Source: Persicaria tinctoria
Lineage: Eukaryota > Streptophyta > Magnoliopsida > Caryophyllales > Polygonaceae
Assembly (NCBI GenBank): GCA_037127255.1
Contig: JBANSL010000017.1
Location: 44,649,745 to 44,713,744 of the forward strand
DNA length: 64,000 bases
Direction: 5' to 3'
The translations under genes and the position numbers were made by a program. How positions within the stretch are numbered: the stretch's first letter is position 1; every line of letters begins with the position of its first letter. The notes beneath the pieces are model-generated. The model did not search any database and was not told the DNA's origin. It saw only the letters and a program-made list of their open reading frames with translations. Of the stretch, positions 1 through 10,626 are shown one piece after another.

Positions 1-243
1 ATAAATGGTGAAAAATTTCCTTTTTCTCCAGCTGCACCATTCTTAGCTTCTCCATGGGTTTCCTTTTAAGCTCCAAAGTGCGTCCGATTTCTGCGAAATA
101 TAAAAAAAACATTTGTAGACCTCCATATATTGTAAATAAACATAAACTACACAAATTATGTATTATTCTAACCTAAATGTATGAAATGCATGCAGAAAAC
201 GATATAAAAGATAGTGTAAACATGGCAAATTAGGCTCACAACA
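1..243 (-). repeat. LTR, 5' part of an LTR copy cut by the window edge (Athila/Tat-like family A)
   Basis: Read on the minus strand this begins TGTTGTGAGCC at base 243 and runs left out of the window. The same start sequence recurs at 2472, 3635, 5944, 8126 and 12513 (minus) and at 36756 (plus). Just right of it lies the purine-rich AAGTATGGGGGTG (minus), the expected polypurine tract before a 3' LTR. It is therefore a 3' LTR of a minus-strand element. Confidence 0.8.
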
Positions 244-1610
244 AACACCCCCATACTTAAGCTTCCTTGTCTTCAAGCAATACTTTTATTTGTCATTCAG
301 GCGAAGAAACAAAACTCTCAACATATTAGATTCATTCTCATATGTCCCTGCAATCAATTACCATCCTTGAAAAGGTACGAGTGTCACAAATCTATGCATG
401 TGCAAAAAAAACAACATCTACTCACAAAAGGAGGGTTATGCAAAAACAATCCATATGTGACAAAGCATTAATAATCAAGAGGACTTTAATTTAAGCTCAA
501 TAAGGAATAGATTGGTAAAAGGCTAAAGTGGGCAATTTTTGGCCATGTGGTACTAATAATCCGGGGAAATGGAGTATTTCCAAACTCTCTTAACAACATT
601 TCTTCTGCATAAGATTCATCACCTTTCATAATGCTTTTATCAATAATAATGCTTTTACCTCTCTAACCTCAGCACTGCCTTCTCGCGAGTCGCAAATATG
701 GGTGTCATGAATTGACCCGGATACTTAGTGCTTCGGACTCCTCACTTGTGTCCCATCTCACTAAACTATTATCTCAGTAAGCAAGATCGATCTACCTTTA
801 TCTCCTAAGGTGATCGGATTTTCTTTCACTCATTAAATTTTCCATATATTTCAAACAAATTCCTACCAAACTCCAATAAAAATGATAACCACACAACATC
901 CATATAATAATCTCCATAAAGTAACATCATTCTCAACATAATCCTCGGATAAGGTAAACAATGGGCAATATTTAGATCATGTGTAGCATAATATGAAATA
1001 AGGCATATATATGGCTTTTGTGGTGCATAAGCATAGGTAAGGCTAGGATATAACAATATGAGCATTATATGGAAATATAAAGTCCTCCATCCTCTTATCA
1101 TGAAATATGTCAAAATCAACTTCAAATTTTACCTCTTTTCATGGTATTCAAGAAAATATCCACTTCATTGTGACTTCCCTTTACTAGGCAATTTCAAGTT
1201 ATATCTCTAATGAATCCAATTTTGCATCGTCGAGTTCAATAAAGCTTCCATGACATTAATCAAAATTTTAAATAGGGGTCATTTTTCAAAACTTTTGGAA
1301 AACATGCATATAAGCACATAGATAATTAATGAATTCCAAAATAGCAATGCGTAAGCAATTCAAGAAATATACTTTAAACATGCACAAATATGGTCAAATA
1401 AATCCAATATGCACAAAGTAAACATTTCCCCCACCCCATACTTAAACAGTACAATTTTCTCACTGTATAAAAACAAGGGTAAAAAAAGAAACTCACTAGA
1501 CAGGCGTGCATGATTTTCAGAATCGAGTGCTATGTTGCTGGGCCTAGTCCGATTTTGCTTCCTTCTATCCCCATGGACCTGAAAAATGTAGAAGAGAAAT
1601 ATAATGAAAT
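244..1610 (-). repeat. Non-coding 3' internal region of LTR family A, copy 1
   Basis: This stretch has no coding potential. It is repeated nearly verbatim at 2473-3530, 3636-4990, 5945-6375 and 8127-9480. It begins at the polypurine tract and ends near the sequence around 1493-1590, which in the complete copy (9370-9480) leads into the gag-like ORF. Here it instead jumps into inverted LTR sequence at about 1611, so the coding part has been deleted. Confidence 0.8.
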
Positions 1611-2472
1611 AGAGTTCAAAAATTCATCGATATCGAGGAAGCCCAAATCGAGTTGAGCATAAGATATCGACAAGTGCAGCTGGGAGCTGAAGATGTTCGT
1701 CGATATCGAGGAAGTTCCTCGGTGTCGAGGAAAGCCCAAGTCAATGTGCCTACCAGAAGCTGATCGAGAAGCCAAGAAGAGGAGCAAGACAACTCAAGTG
1801 ACGTGTTTACTCGATGTCGAGGAATTTCCTGGATATCGAGGAAACCGAAAGCACCGGTCCGAGCCAAGTCGAAGAGAGGTTACTCGACGTCACTTGAATT
1901 GTGTTACTCCTCTTCTCGGGTTCTCGATCAGCTTCTGGACGGCACATCGACTTCGGCTTTCCTCGACATTGAGGAATTTCCTCGATATCGATGATCATCT
2001 TCAGCTCCCAGCTTCACTTGTCGATGTCTTGTGCTCAGCTCGATTTCGCCTTCTTCGATACCGACTAATATTCCTCGATATTGAGTAAATCTCTCAGCTT
2101 TTTGCTATGTTCTTGAAATGCACTTTTCCGAGCCCTCGTTTGTCGGATTGACGCATATGACCATGCGTTGGAAAGCTCTTTTCGAGGAATACAACTCTAA
2201 TGAAGACTTCCAAGCTTGATTCGAAATGATAAATGGTGAAAAATGGCCTTTTTCTCCAGATGGACCATTTTTAGCTTCTCCATGGGTTTCCTTTTAAGCT
2301 CCAAAGTGCGTCCGATTTCTGCGAAATATAACAAAAACTTGTGTAGACCTCCATATATTGCAAATAAACATAAACTACACAAATTATGAATTATTCTAAC
2401 CTAAATGTATGAAATGCATGCAAAAAACGATATAAAAGATAGGGTAAAACATGGCAAATTAGGCTCACAACA
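1611..2472 (-). repeat. Rearranged family A LTR containing a long inverted repeat (hairpin 1)
   Basis: Bases 1883-2472 are the U3 side of the LTR in normal minus orientation. Bases 1611-1882 are part of the same LTR turned around. About 185-200 bp on each side (roughly 1622-1806 and 1883-2075) are near-complementary and separated by about 75-80 nt. The short open frames seen on both strands encode the same peptide words (for example TSLEL, DQLLDGT), which is what an inverted duplication produces. They are not genes. Confidence 0.8.
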
Positions 2473-3530
2473 AACACCCCATACTTAAGCTTGCTTGTCC
2501 TAAAGCAATACTTTTATTTGTCATTCAGGGGAAGAAACAAAACTCTCAACATATTAGATTCATTCTCATATGTCCCTGCAATCAATTACCATCCTCGAAA
2601 AGGTACTAGTGTCAGAAATCCATGCATGTGCAAAAAAAACAACATCTACTCACAAAAGGAGGGTTAGGCAAAAACAATTCATATGTGACAAAGCATTAAT
2701 AATCAAGAGGACTTTAATTTAAGCTCAATAAGGAATATATTGGTAAAAGGCTAAAGGTGGGCAATTTTTGGACATGCGGTACTAATAATCCGGGGAAATG
2801 GAGTATTTCCAAACTTTCTTAACCACATTTCTTCTCCATAAGATTCATCACCTTTCGTAATGCTTTTACCAATAATAATGCTTTCACCTCTCTAACCTCA
2901 GCAATGCCTTCTCGCGAGTCGCAAACATGAGGGTCATGAATGGTCCCGGATACTTAGTGCTTCAGACTCCTCACCCGTGTCCCATCTCACTGAACTATTA
3001 TCTCAATAAATAAAGTCGATCTACCTTTATCTCCTAAGGTGATCGGATTTTCTTTCACTCATTAAATTTTCCATATATTTCAAATAAATTCCTACCAAAC
3101 TCCAATAATGATGATAACCACACAACATCCATATAATAATCTCCATAAAGTAACATCATTCTCAACATAATCACCGGATAAGGTAAAGAATGGGAAATAA
3201 TTAGATCATGTGTAGCATAATATGAAATAAGGCATATATATGGCTTTTCTGGTGCATAAGCACAGGTAAGGCTAGGATATAAAAATATGAGCATTATATG
3301 GAAATATAAAGTCCTCCATCCTCTTATCATTCAATATGTCGAATTCAACTTCAAATTTTACCTCCTTTCATGGTATTCAAGAAAATATGCATTTCATTGT
3401 CACTTCCCTTTACTAGGAAATTTTATGTTATATCTCTAATGAATCCAATTTTGCATCGTCGAGTTCAATAAAGCTTCCATGACATTAATCAAAATTTTAA
3501 ATGGCGGTCATTTTTCAAAACTTTTGGAAA
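2473..3530 (-). repeat. Non-coding 3' internal region of LTR family A, copy 2 (truncated)
   Basis: It starts with the polypurine tract next to the LTR boundary at 2472 and follows the same text as copy 1. At about 3530 it switches abruptly, after the shared phrase ending ttttggaaaacat, into LTR sequence normally found 100 bp inside the LTR start. This is a deletion or recombination junction. Confidence 0.75.
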
Positions 3531-3635
3531 ACATAAACTACACAAATTATGTATTATTCTAACCTAAATGTATGAAATGCATGCAGAAAACGATATAAAA
3601 GATAGGCTAAAACATGACAAATTAGGCTCACAACA
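3531..3635 (-). repeat. About 105-bp terminal piece of family A LTR
   Basis: Only the first 105 bp of the LTR (minus-strand start at 3635, TGTTGTGAGCC) remain between two internal regions. It is followed on the right by the polypurine tract. Confidence 0.75.
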
Positions 3636-4990
3636 AACACCTCATACTTAAGCTTGCTTGTCCTAAAGCAATACTTTTATTTGTCATTCAGGGGAAGAAA
3701 CAAGACTCTAAACATATTAGATTCATTCTCATATGTCCCTGCAATCAATTACCATCCTCGAAAAGGTACTAGTATCACAAATCCATGCATGTGCAAAAAA
3801 AACAACATCTACTCACAAAAGGAGGGTTATGCAAAAACAATCCATATGTGACAAAGCATTAATAATCAAGAGGACTTTAATTTAAGCTCAATAAAGAATA
3901 TATTGGTAAAAGGCTAAAGGTGGGCAATTTTTGGCCATGTGGTACTAATAATCTGGGGAAATGGAATATTTTCAAACTTTCTTAACCACATTTCTTCTCC
4001 ATAAGATTCATCACCTTTCATAATGCTTTTATCAATAATAATGATTTTACCTCTCTAACCTTAGCACTGCCTTCTCGCGAGTCGCAAACATGGGTGTGAT
4101 GAATGGCCCGAGATACTTAGTGCTTCGGACTCCTCACCTGTGTCCCATCTCACTAAACTATTATCTCAGTAAATAAGGTCGATCTACCTTTATCTCCTAA
4201 GGTGATCGGATTTTCTTTCACTCATTAAAATTTCCATATATTTCAAACAAATTCCTACCAAACTCCAATAATAATGATAACCACACAACATCCATATAAT
4301 AATCTCCATAAAGTGAAATCATTCTCAACATAATCCCCGGATAAGGTAAATATTGGGCAATATTTAGATCATGTGTAGCATAATATGAAATAACGCATAT
4401 ATATGGCTTTTGTGGTGCATAAGCACATGCAGGTAAGGCTAGGATATAACAATATGAGCATTATATGGAAATATAAAGTCCTCTATCCTCTTATCATTCA
4501 ATATGTCAAAATCAACTTCAAATTTTACCTCCTTTCATGGTATTTAAGAAAATATGCACTTCCTTGTGACTTCTCTTTACTAGGCAATTTCATGCTATAT
4601 CTCTAATGAATCCAATTTTGCATCGTCGAGTTCAATAAAGCTTCCATGACATTAATCAAAATTTTAAATGGGGGTCTTTTTTCAAAACTTTTGGAAAACA
4701 TGCATATTAATGAATTCCAAAATAGCAATGCGTAAGCAATTCAAGAAATACACTTTAAACATGCACAAATATGGTCAAATAAATCCAATATGCACAAAGT
4801 AAGCCCTTCCCTCACCCCATACTTAAACAGTACAGTGTCCTCACTGTATAAAAACAAGGGTAAAAAAAGAAACTCACTAGACATGCGTGCATGATCGTTA
4901 GAATCGAGTGCTATGTTGCTGGGCCTAGGCCGATTTTGCTTCCTTCTATCCCCATGGACCTGAAAAATGTAGAAGAGAAATATAATGAAA
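3636..4990 (-). repeat. Non-coding 3' internal region of LTR family A, copy 3
   Basis: Same sequence as copy 1, over its whole length, including the terminal section at 4860-4985. It again jumps into inverted LTR sequence at about 4991, so copies 1 and 3 share the same breakpoint and probably descend from one rearranged element. Confidence 0.75.
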
Positions 4991-5944
4991 TAGAGTTCAA
5001 AAATTCCTCGATATCGAGGAAGCCCAAATCGAGCCGAGAACAAGATACCGACAAGTGAAGCTGGGAGCCAAAGATGTTCGTCGATATCGAGGAAGTTCCT
5101 CGATGTCGAGGAAAGCCCAAGTCGATGTGCCATCCAGATGCTGATCGAGAAGCCGAGAAGAGGAGCAAGACAACTCAAGTGACGTGTTTACTCGATGTCG
5201 AGGAATTTCCTCGATATCGAGGAAACCGAAAGCACCTGTCCGAGCCAAGTCGAAGAGAGGTTACTCGATGTCACTTGAGTTGTCTTACTCCTCTTCTCGG
5301 CTTCTCGATCAGCTTGATGACGGCACATCGACTTGGGCTTTCCTCGACATCGAGGAAACACGTCACTTGAGTTGTCTTGCTCCTCTTCTCGGCATCTCGA
5401 TCAGTTTCTGGACGGCACATCGACTTGGGCTTTCCTCGACATCGAGGAATTTCCTCGATATCGACGAAAATCTTCAGCTCCCAGCTTCACTTGTCGATGT
5501 CTTGTGCTCAGCTCGATTTGGGCTTCCTCGATATCGACTAATATTCCTCGATATCGAGTAAATCTCTCAGCTTTCTGCTGTGTTTTTGAAACACACTTTT
5601 CTGAGTCCTCTTTTGTCGGATTGACACATATGATCATGCGCTGAAAAGCTCTTTTCGAGGGCTACAACTCTCATGAAGACTTCAAAGCTTGATTCGAAAT
5701 GATAAATGGTGAAAATGGTCTTTTTCTCCAGCTGCACCATTCTTATCTTCTCCATGGGTTTCCTTTTAAGCTCCAAAGTGCGTCCGATTTCTGCGAAATA
5801 TAACAAAAACTTGTGTAGACCTCCATATATTTCAAATAAACATAAACTACACAAATTATATATTGTTCTAACCTAAATGTATGAAATGCATGCAGAAAAC
5901 GATATAAAAGATAGGGTAAAACATTGCAAATTAGCCTCACAACA
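4991..5944 (-). repeat. Rearranged family A LTR with a long inverted repeat plus an extra direct copy (hairpin 2)
   Basis: The left arm (about 4999-5187) is the inverted LTR, the loop is about 5188-5262, and the right arm begins at about 5263. Unlike hairpin 1, the right arm is interrupted at about 5350 by a second direct copy of the segment starting gtcacttgagttgtc. That arm sequence is thus present three times: once inverted and twice direct. Confidence 0.75.
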
Positions 5945-6375
5945 AACACCCCATACTTAAGTTTGCTTGTCCTGAAGCAATACTTTTATTTGTCATTCAG
6001 GGGAAGAAACAAAACTATTAACATATTAGATTCATTCTCATATGTCCCTGCAATCAATTACCATCCTCAAAAAGGTAATAGTGTCACAAATCCATGCACG
6101 TCCAAAAAAAAACAACATCTACTCACAAAAGGAGGGTTATGCAAAAACAATCCATATGTGACAAAACATTAATAATCAAGAGGACTTTAATTTAAGCTCA
6201 ATAAGGAATATATTGGTAAAAGGCTAAAGGGTGGCAATTTTTGGCCATGTGGTACTAATAATCCGGAGAAATTGAGTATTTCCAAACTTTTCTAACCACA
6301 TTTCTTCTCCATAAGATTCATCACCTTTCATAATGCTTTTATCAATAATAATGCTTTTACCTCTCTAACCTCAGC
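5945..6375 (-). repeat. Non-coding 3' internal region of LTR family A, copy 4 (short)
   Basis: It begins with the polypurine tract next to the LTR boundary at 5944. It stops at the phrase ctctctaacctcagca (about 6375), where it joins the truncated end of the 3' LTR of the complete element. Confidence 0.75.
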
Positions 6376-8126
6376 AAAGCACAGAACTTGGTCGATATCG
6401 AGTACAGTTCCTCGATATCGAGTACAATATCGACGAACAGAACTCGAATTCGACAATCAGAAACCAAAACTCAGCAAAGTAACCCGAAGTCGAGTAAATG
6501 TTCCTCGATATCAAGAAAAACTACTCGATGTCGACAAAAATTGCTCGAAATCGACAAGGGACAAAAACGTAAGATTGCAACTTTTCGAACACAGAACGCA
6601 AATTTTGATGGATTAATTCAATAAACTAAAAGACTTCCAAAGCAAGGGTATCAACACCACCACAATAACCATGCAAAATAACACATAAAGGCATAAAAGA
6701 TCATGCTTTTCATCAAATAACTTTCGTTATTAACAAATAGGAATATAGAGGCTTTTGCATAAACCCTAATTGTTACTAACCCTTTTCACATAATTAACCG
6801 ATCACTTTCGCTTCAATAACACAAATAAGGATCACCTTCAACTTTCGCAAAAGAATCATGCTCATAGGGATAGAAGACGAATTGCATAAAAAGATTGTAC
6901 CTTTACCGCATAACCTCACATGGCTACCGTTGGGCTCACCCCGACCCTAGAAGTAGGTGGACTACTCGCTCTTCATCATCAAGAAAGACATCAATAATAA
7001 AAGGAAATAACTTTGCATTAAATAAACTAAAGAAAGCTTACAACTAATCGAAGCCAAATCCGTTTTCGCCTTTCCAACTTCTCTCGCCACAAGCTCTCTC
7101 CTCTACTCTCTCTATGTAACTAATTGTAAATGGAATTGAATGCTTAGAAATGAGCCCCTAAGGCCTTATTTATAGGCTTCCAATCCTTGCTAATTAAGTT
7201 AAGAAAGTCTATCTATATCTACTTACTTAAAGATAAATCATGGAAATAAATAAAACTAGGATTATATCTAATGTGGATAAAATATCTTCTCCCTTTACTT
7301 GATAGCTCTTGATAGATGTTGATAGAATTTCATCTCGAAAATATCACCATTGGCTTCGGGATAGAAACTTAACAAGATCCCCGGACTGCTCGGCGTCGGC
7401 TTCTGGGATTTCCTCGACATCGAGTAGGATTCCTCGATACCGAGTAGCATTTTCTCGTCTTGTGCTCAACAACTCGATTCCGGCTCCTAGGGTACATGTT
7501 GACTGGATGTTTCCTCAATATCGAGGAATTTTCCTCGACATCGACAAGGCTTGGTCCATCCTCGGTTTCAGCTCAGCTTCGTCGATCTCGGCTCGAGACA
7601 TGGAAATCGACTTGGGTGTTCTTCGATATCGAGTAATTTCCTCGATATCGAGTAAGCTGTGCTCCTTCTCTCCTTGTCGATTTCTGGAACTCAACTCGAT
7701 TTCAGGTTTACTCGATATCGAGTAAAACAACTCGATATCGACTAAGTCTCTCAGCTTTCTGCTCTGTTCTTGAAACGCACTTTCCCGAATCCTTGTTTGT
7801 TGGATTGATGCATATGACCATGCGTTGGAAAGCTCTTTTCGAGGGATACAACTCTCATGAAGACTTCAAAGCTTGATTCGAAATGATGAATGGTGAAAAA
7901 TGGCCTTTTCTCCACCTGCACCATTCTTAGCTTCTTCATGAGTTTTCTTTAAGCTACAAAGTGTTTCCGATTTCTGCGAAATATAACTAAAACTTGTGTA
8001 GACCTCCATATATTGCAAATAAACATAAACTACACAAATTATGTATTATTCTAGCCCAAATGTATGAAATATATGCATAAACGATTTAAAAGTAACTATA
8101 AAACATGGCGAATTCGGCTCACAACA
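6376..8126 (-). repeat. 3' LTR of the family A element (3' end truncated)
   Basis: It aligns along its length with 10627-12513, including the TATA region near 7167-7174, the sequence around 6640-7060 and the U3 palindromes at 7420-7745. About 140 bp are missing at its left end compared with the other LTR. Confidence 0.8.
7167..7174 (-). promoter_or_regulatory. TATA box of the 3' LTR
   Basis: TATAAATA on the minus strand, followed about 60-90 nt downstream by a CT/GA-rich leader. The same box occurs in the other LTRs at 11543-11550 (minus) and 37565-37572 (plus). Confidence 0.6.
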
Positions 8127-9617
8127 AACCAACACCTCATACTTAAGCTTGCTTGTCCTCAAGCAATACTTTTAATTGTCATACATGGGAAGAAATCAAA
8201 ACTCTCAACATCATAGATTCATTCTCATATATCCCTGCAATCAATTACCATCCTCGAAAAGGTACTAGTGTCACAAATCCATACATGTGCAAATAAAAAG
8301 CAACATCTACTCATTAAAGGAGGGTAATGCAAAAACAATTTATGTGACAAAGCATTAATAATCAAGAGGACTTTAATTTAAGCTCAATAAGGAGTAGATT
8401 GCTAAAAGGCTAAAGGTGGGCAATTTTTGGCAATGTGGTGCTAATAATTCGGGGAAATGGAGTATTTTCCAAACTTTCTTAACCACATTCCTTCTTCATA
8501 AGATCTCTCACCTTCCATAATGCTTTTATCAATAATAATGCTTTTACCTCTCTAACCTCAGCACTCCCTTCTCGCGAGTCGCAAATATAGGTGTCATGAA
8601 TGGCCCCGGATACTTAGTGCTTTGGACTCCTCACATATGTCCCATCTCACTAAACTATTATCTCAACGAGCAGGGTCGATCTGTAAGGTGATCGGATTTT
8701 CTTTCACTCATCAATTTTTCCATAAATTTCAAACAATCCCGCCAAACTCCAATAATGATAATAACAACACAACAACCATATAAAAATCTCAATAATGTAA
8801 CATCATTCTCAACATAATCCTCGTATAGGAAATAGGGTAAAGAATGGAAATATTTAGAACATGTGGAGCAATAATTGAAAAAAGGCATATATATGGCTTG
8901 TGTGATGTATAAGCATAGGTATGGCTAGGAATATAAACATATGAGCATTATATGGAAATATAATGTCCTCCATCCTCTTATCATGCAACATGTCAAAAGC
9001 AACTTCAAATTTTACCTCCTTTCATGGTTTTCAATAAAATAATGCACTTCATTGTGACTTCCCTTTACTAGGCAATTTCATGTTATATCTCTAATGAATC
9101 CAATTTTGCATCGTCGAGTTCAATATAAGCTTCCATGACACTTATTCAAAAAATTTCAATGGGGGTGTTATAAACTTTTGGAAAACATGCATATAAGCAC
9201 AAAGATATCAAATATGAATTCCAAAGTAGCCATGTATAGGTAATTCAAGAAATAAACCTTAAAAATGCACACATAATGTTAAATAAAACCAAATATGCAT
9301 GAAGTAAGCCCTTCCCCCACCCCATACTTAAACATTACAGTGTCCTCACTGTATAAAACAAGGGTAAAGAAAGAAACTCACTAGACAGGCGTGCATGATC
9401 GTCAGAATCGAGTGCTATGCTCTGGGCTGAGTCTGATTTATCTTGCTTTTATCCCCATGGACCTGAAAAAATGTGGAAGAGAAATACCCACAATAGAAAA
9501 ACTAAAAGTTCAAAACCAAAAAACAAACAAAAGCAACAATGTCCAAAAGTCACAAAAATAAAGTTTATTTACAAATTCTAGATTTTATAGTCGCTAGGCC
9601 GACTTCTCCTTTAATCA
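8127..9617 (-). other. Non-coding 3' internal region of the complete family A element
   Basis: About 1.5 kb between the gag-like ORF and the 3' LTR. No reading frame of useful length was recognised, and it is the parent sequence of the repeated blocks at 244-1610, 2473-3530, 3636-4990 and 5945-6375. It is AT-rich and ends at the polypurine tract. Confidence 0.65.
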
Positions 9618-10535
9618 TCAGCATGGCTCATCTTTTTCCGGAGGTATAGGTGGATCTGGGGGTTCCTCCGGTGGCGAGAAACGTGGAATCTCATCCGGGG
9701 GCATTGTATGAAGAAGCTTAAACTTCCCCGAGTAAACGCTCCATGGCTCCACCCATTCATCTTCCCTAGCTCGATCTAGCATGTATAAAGGAAGATATAA
9801 TGAAAATATACATACCTCATCATCATACCTTTTCCGCTTCATATGTTGATTTGTTTGCGCGTCTCCACCACAGCAAAACGGTGGAGTAGGAAGAGATATT
9901 TCCACCTTATCATGCGGAGCTGTATGCCACTTTGCTAGGACCCCATACTTGAACACAAACATCGATTGCTCAAAATTGTCAGGAATGGCCTTCACCTTAT
10001 AGGGTACAAGCGACATTGAAGCACCATGGGCAATGACGTCCGGATTTTGCGTTGGTGGCTCTTCTTCTTCTTGGGATCCTTCCAAAGATTCTTCAAAGAT
10101 AGATAGCGAAATCGAAATAGAGGAAGGACTTACCTGGATTTCTATGGTACAGTCGATTTTGGCTAGTGTTTCTGGATCAGTTCCTCCATAATGTGTATAT
10201 GTCGAGTCCAGGTAGTCAATGTCGGCTGGCTCATAGAGGGGGACGTTGTTGAACCAACTTGTCATTGTTGATTTGGGCGATTTAGCGTAATGTTCCCATC
10301 TACGCAACACAAGCTTAGCTTCTGCCTGCCTTCTAAGTTATGTTTTCTGCGCAGTGCGTACTCTCTCAGTGGCGAGAGCAGTATCCTTGACGGCTATTTC
10401 CCTCTGAAGCCTCTGTATCAGTTGTTCTTGTGTTTCTGCGGTCGCCATGATCCTTTTCAGTTTAGAATGGATGTGTAGGAAACGTTCCAGATCATCTAAG
10501 GTGTCAAACTTAGGTGGTTGACCAGAACGGCGCAT
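9618..10535 (-). pseudogene. gag-position ORF of the family A element, split by a stop codon
   Basis: One reading frame runs from ATG at 10535, 60 nt inside the primer site, to a stop at 9618. It is interrupted by TAA at 10338-10340. The first part (65 residues) has a heptad-like, Gln/Glu-rich stretch that could form a coiled coil. The second part (about 240 residues) is acidic and Pro-rich at its end (EEPPDPP). No zinc knuckle or gag domain can be recognised, so only its position behind the primer site suggests gag. A sequencing error at the TAA cannot be excluded. Confidence 0.55.
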
Positions 10536-10595
10536 ACACCTGCAAATTAACTCAAGACAAATGTGAGATCTAACTACCTAAGGCGCGAATGATTG

Positions 10596-10615
10596 CTTCA
10601 CCGGCAACGACGCCA
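10596..10615 (-). promoter_or_regulatory. Primer-binding site, tRNA-Asp type
   Basis: Minus strand reads TGGCGTCGTTGCCGG, complementary (one mismatch) to the 3' end of plant tRNA-Asp, whose acceptor end gives TGGCGCCGTTGCCGG. It lies 11 nt inside the 5' LTR end at 10627. It fixes the orientation of the element. Confidence 0.8.
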
Positions 10616-10626
10616 ATTTGGGCCCA

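Noticed and set aside
1530..2088. Overlapping frames of 63-131 codons on both strands with words such as FLDIEEFPRYR
   Set aside because: They arise from the palindromic LTR repeats (CTCGATATCGAG encodes LDIE or PRYR depending on frame).
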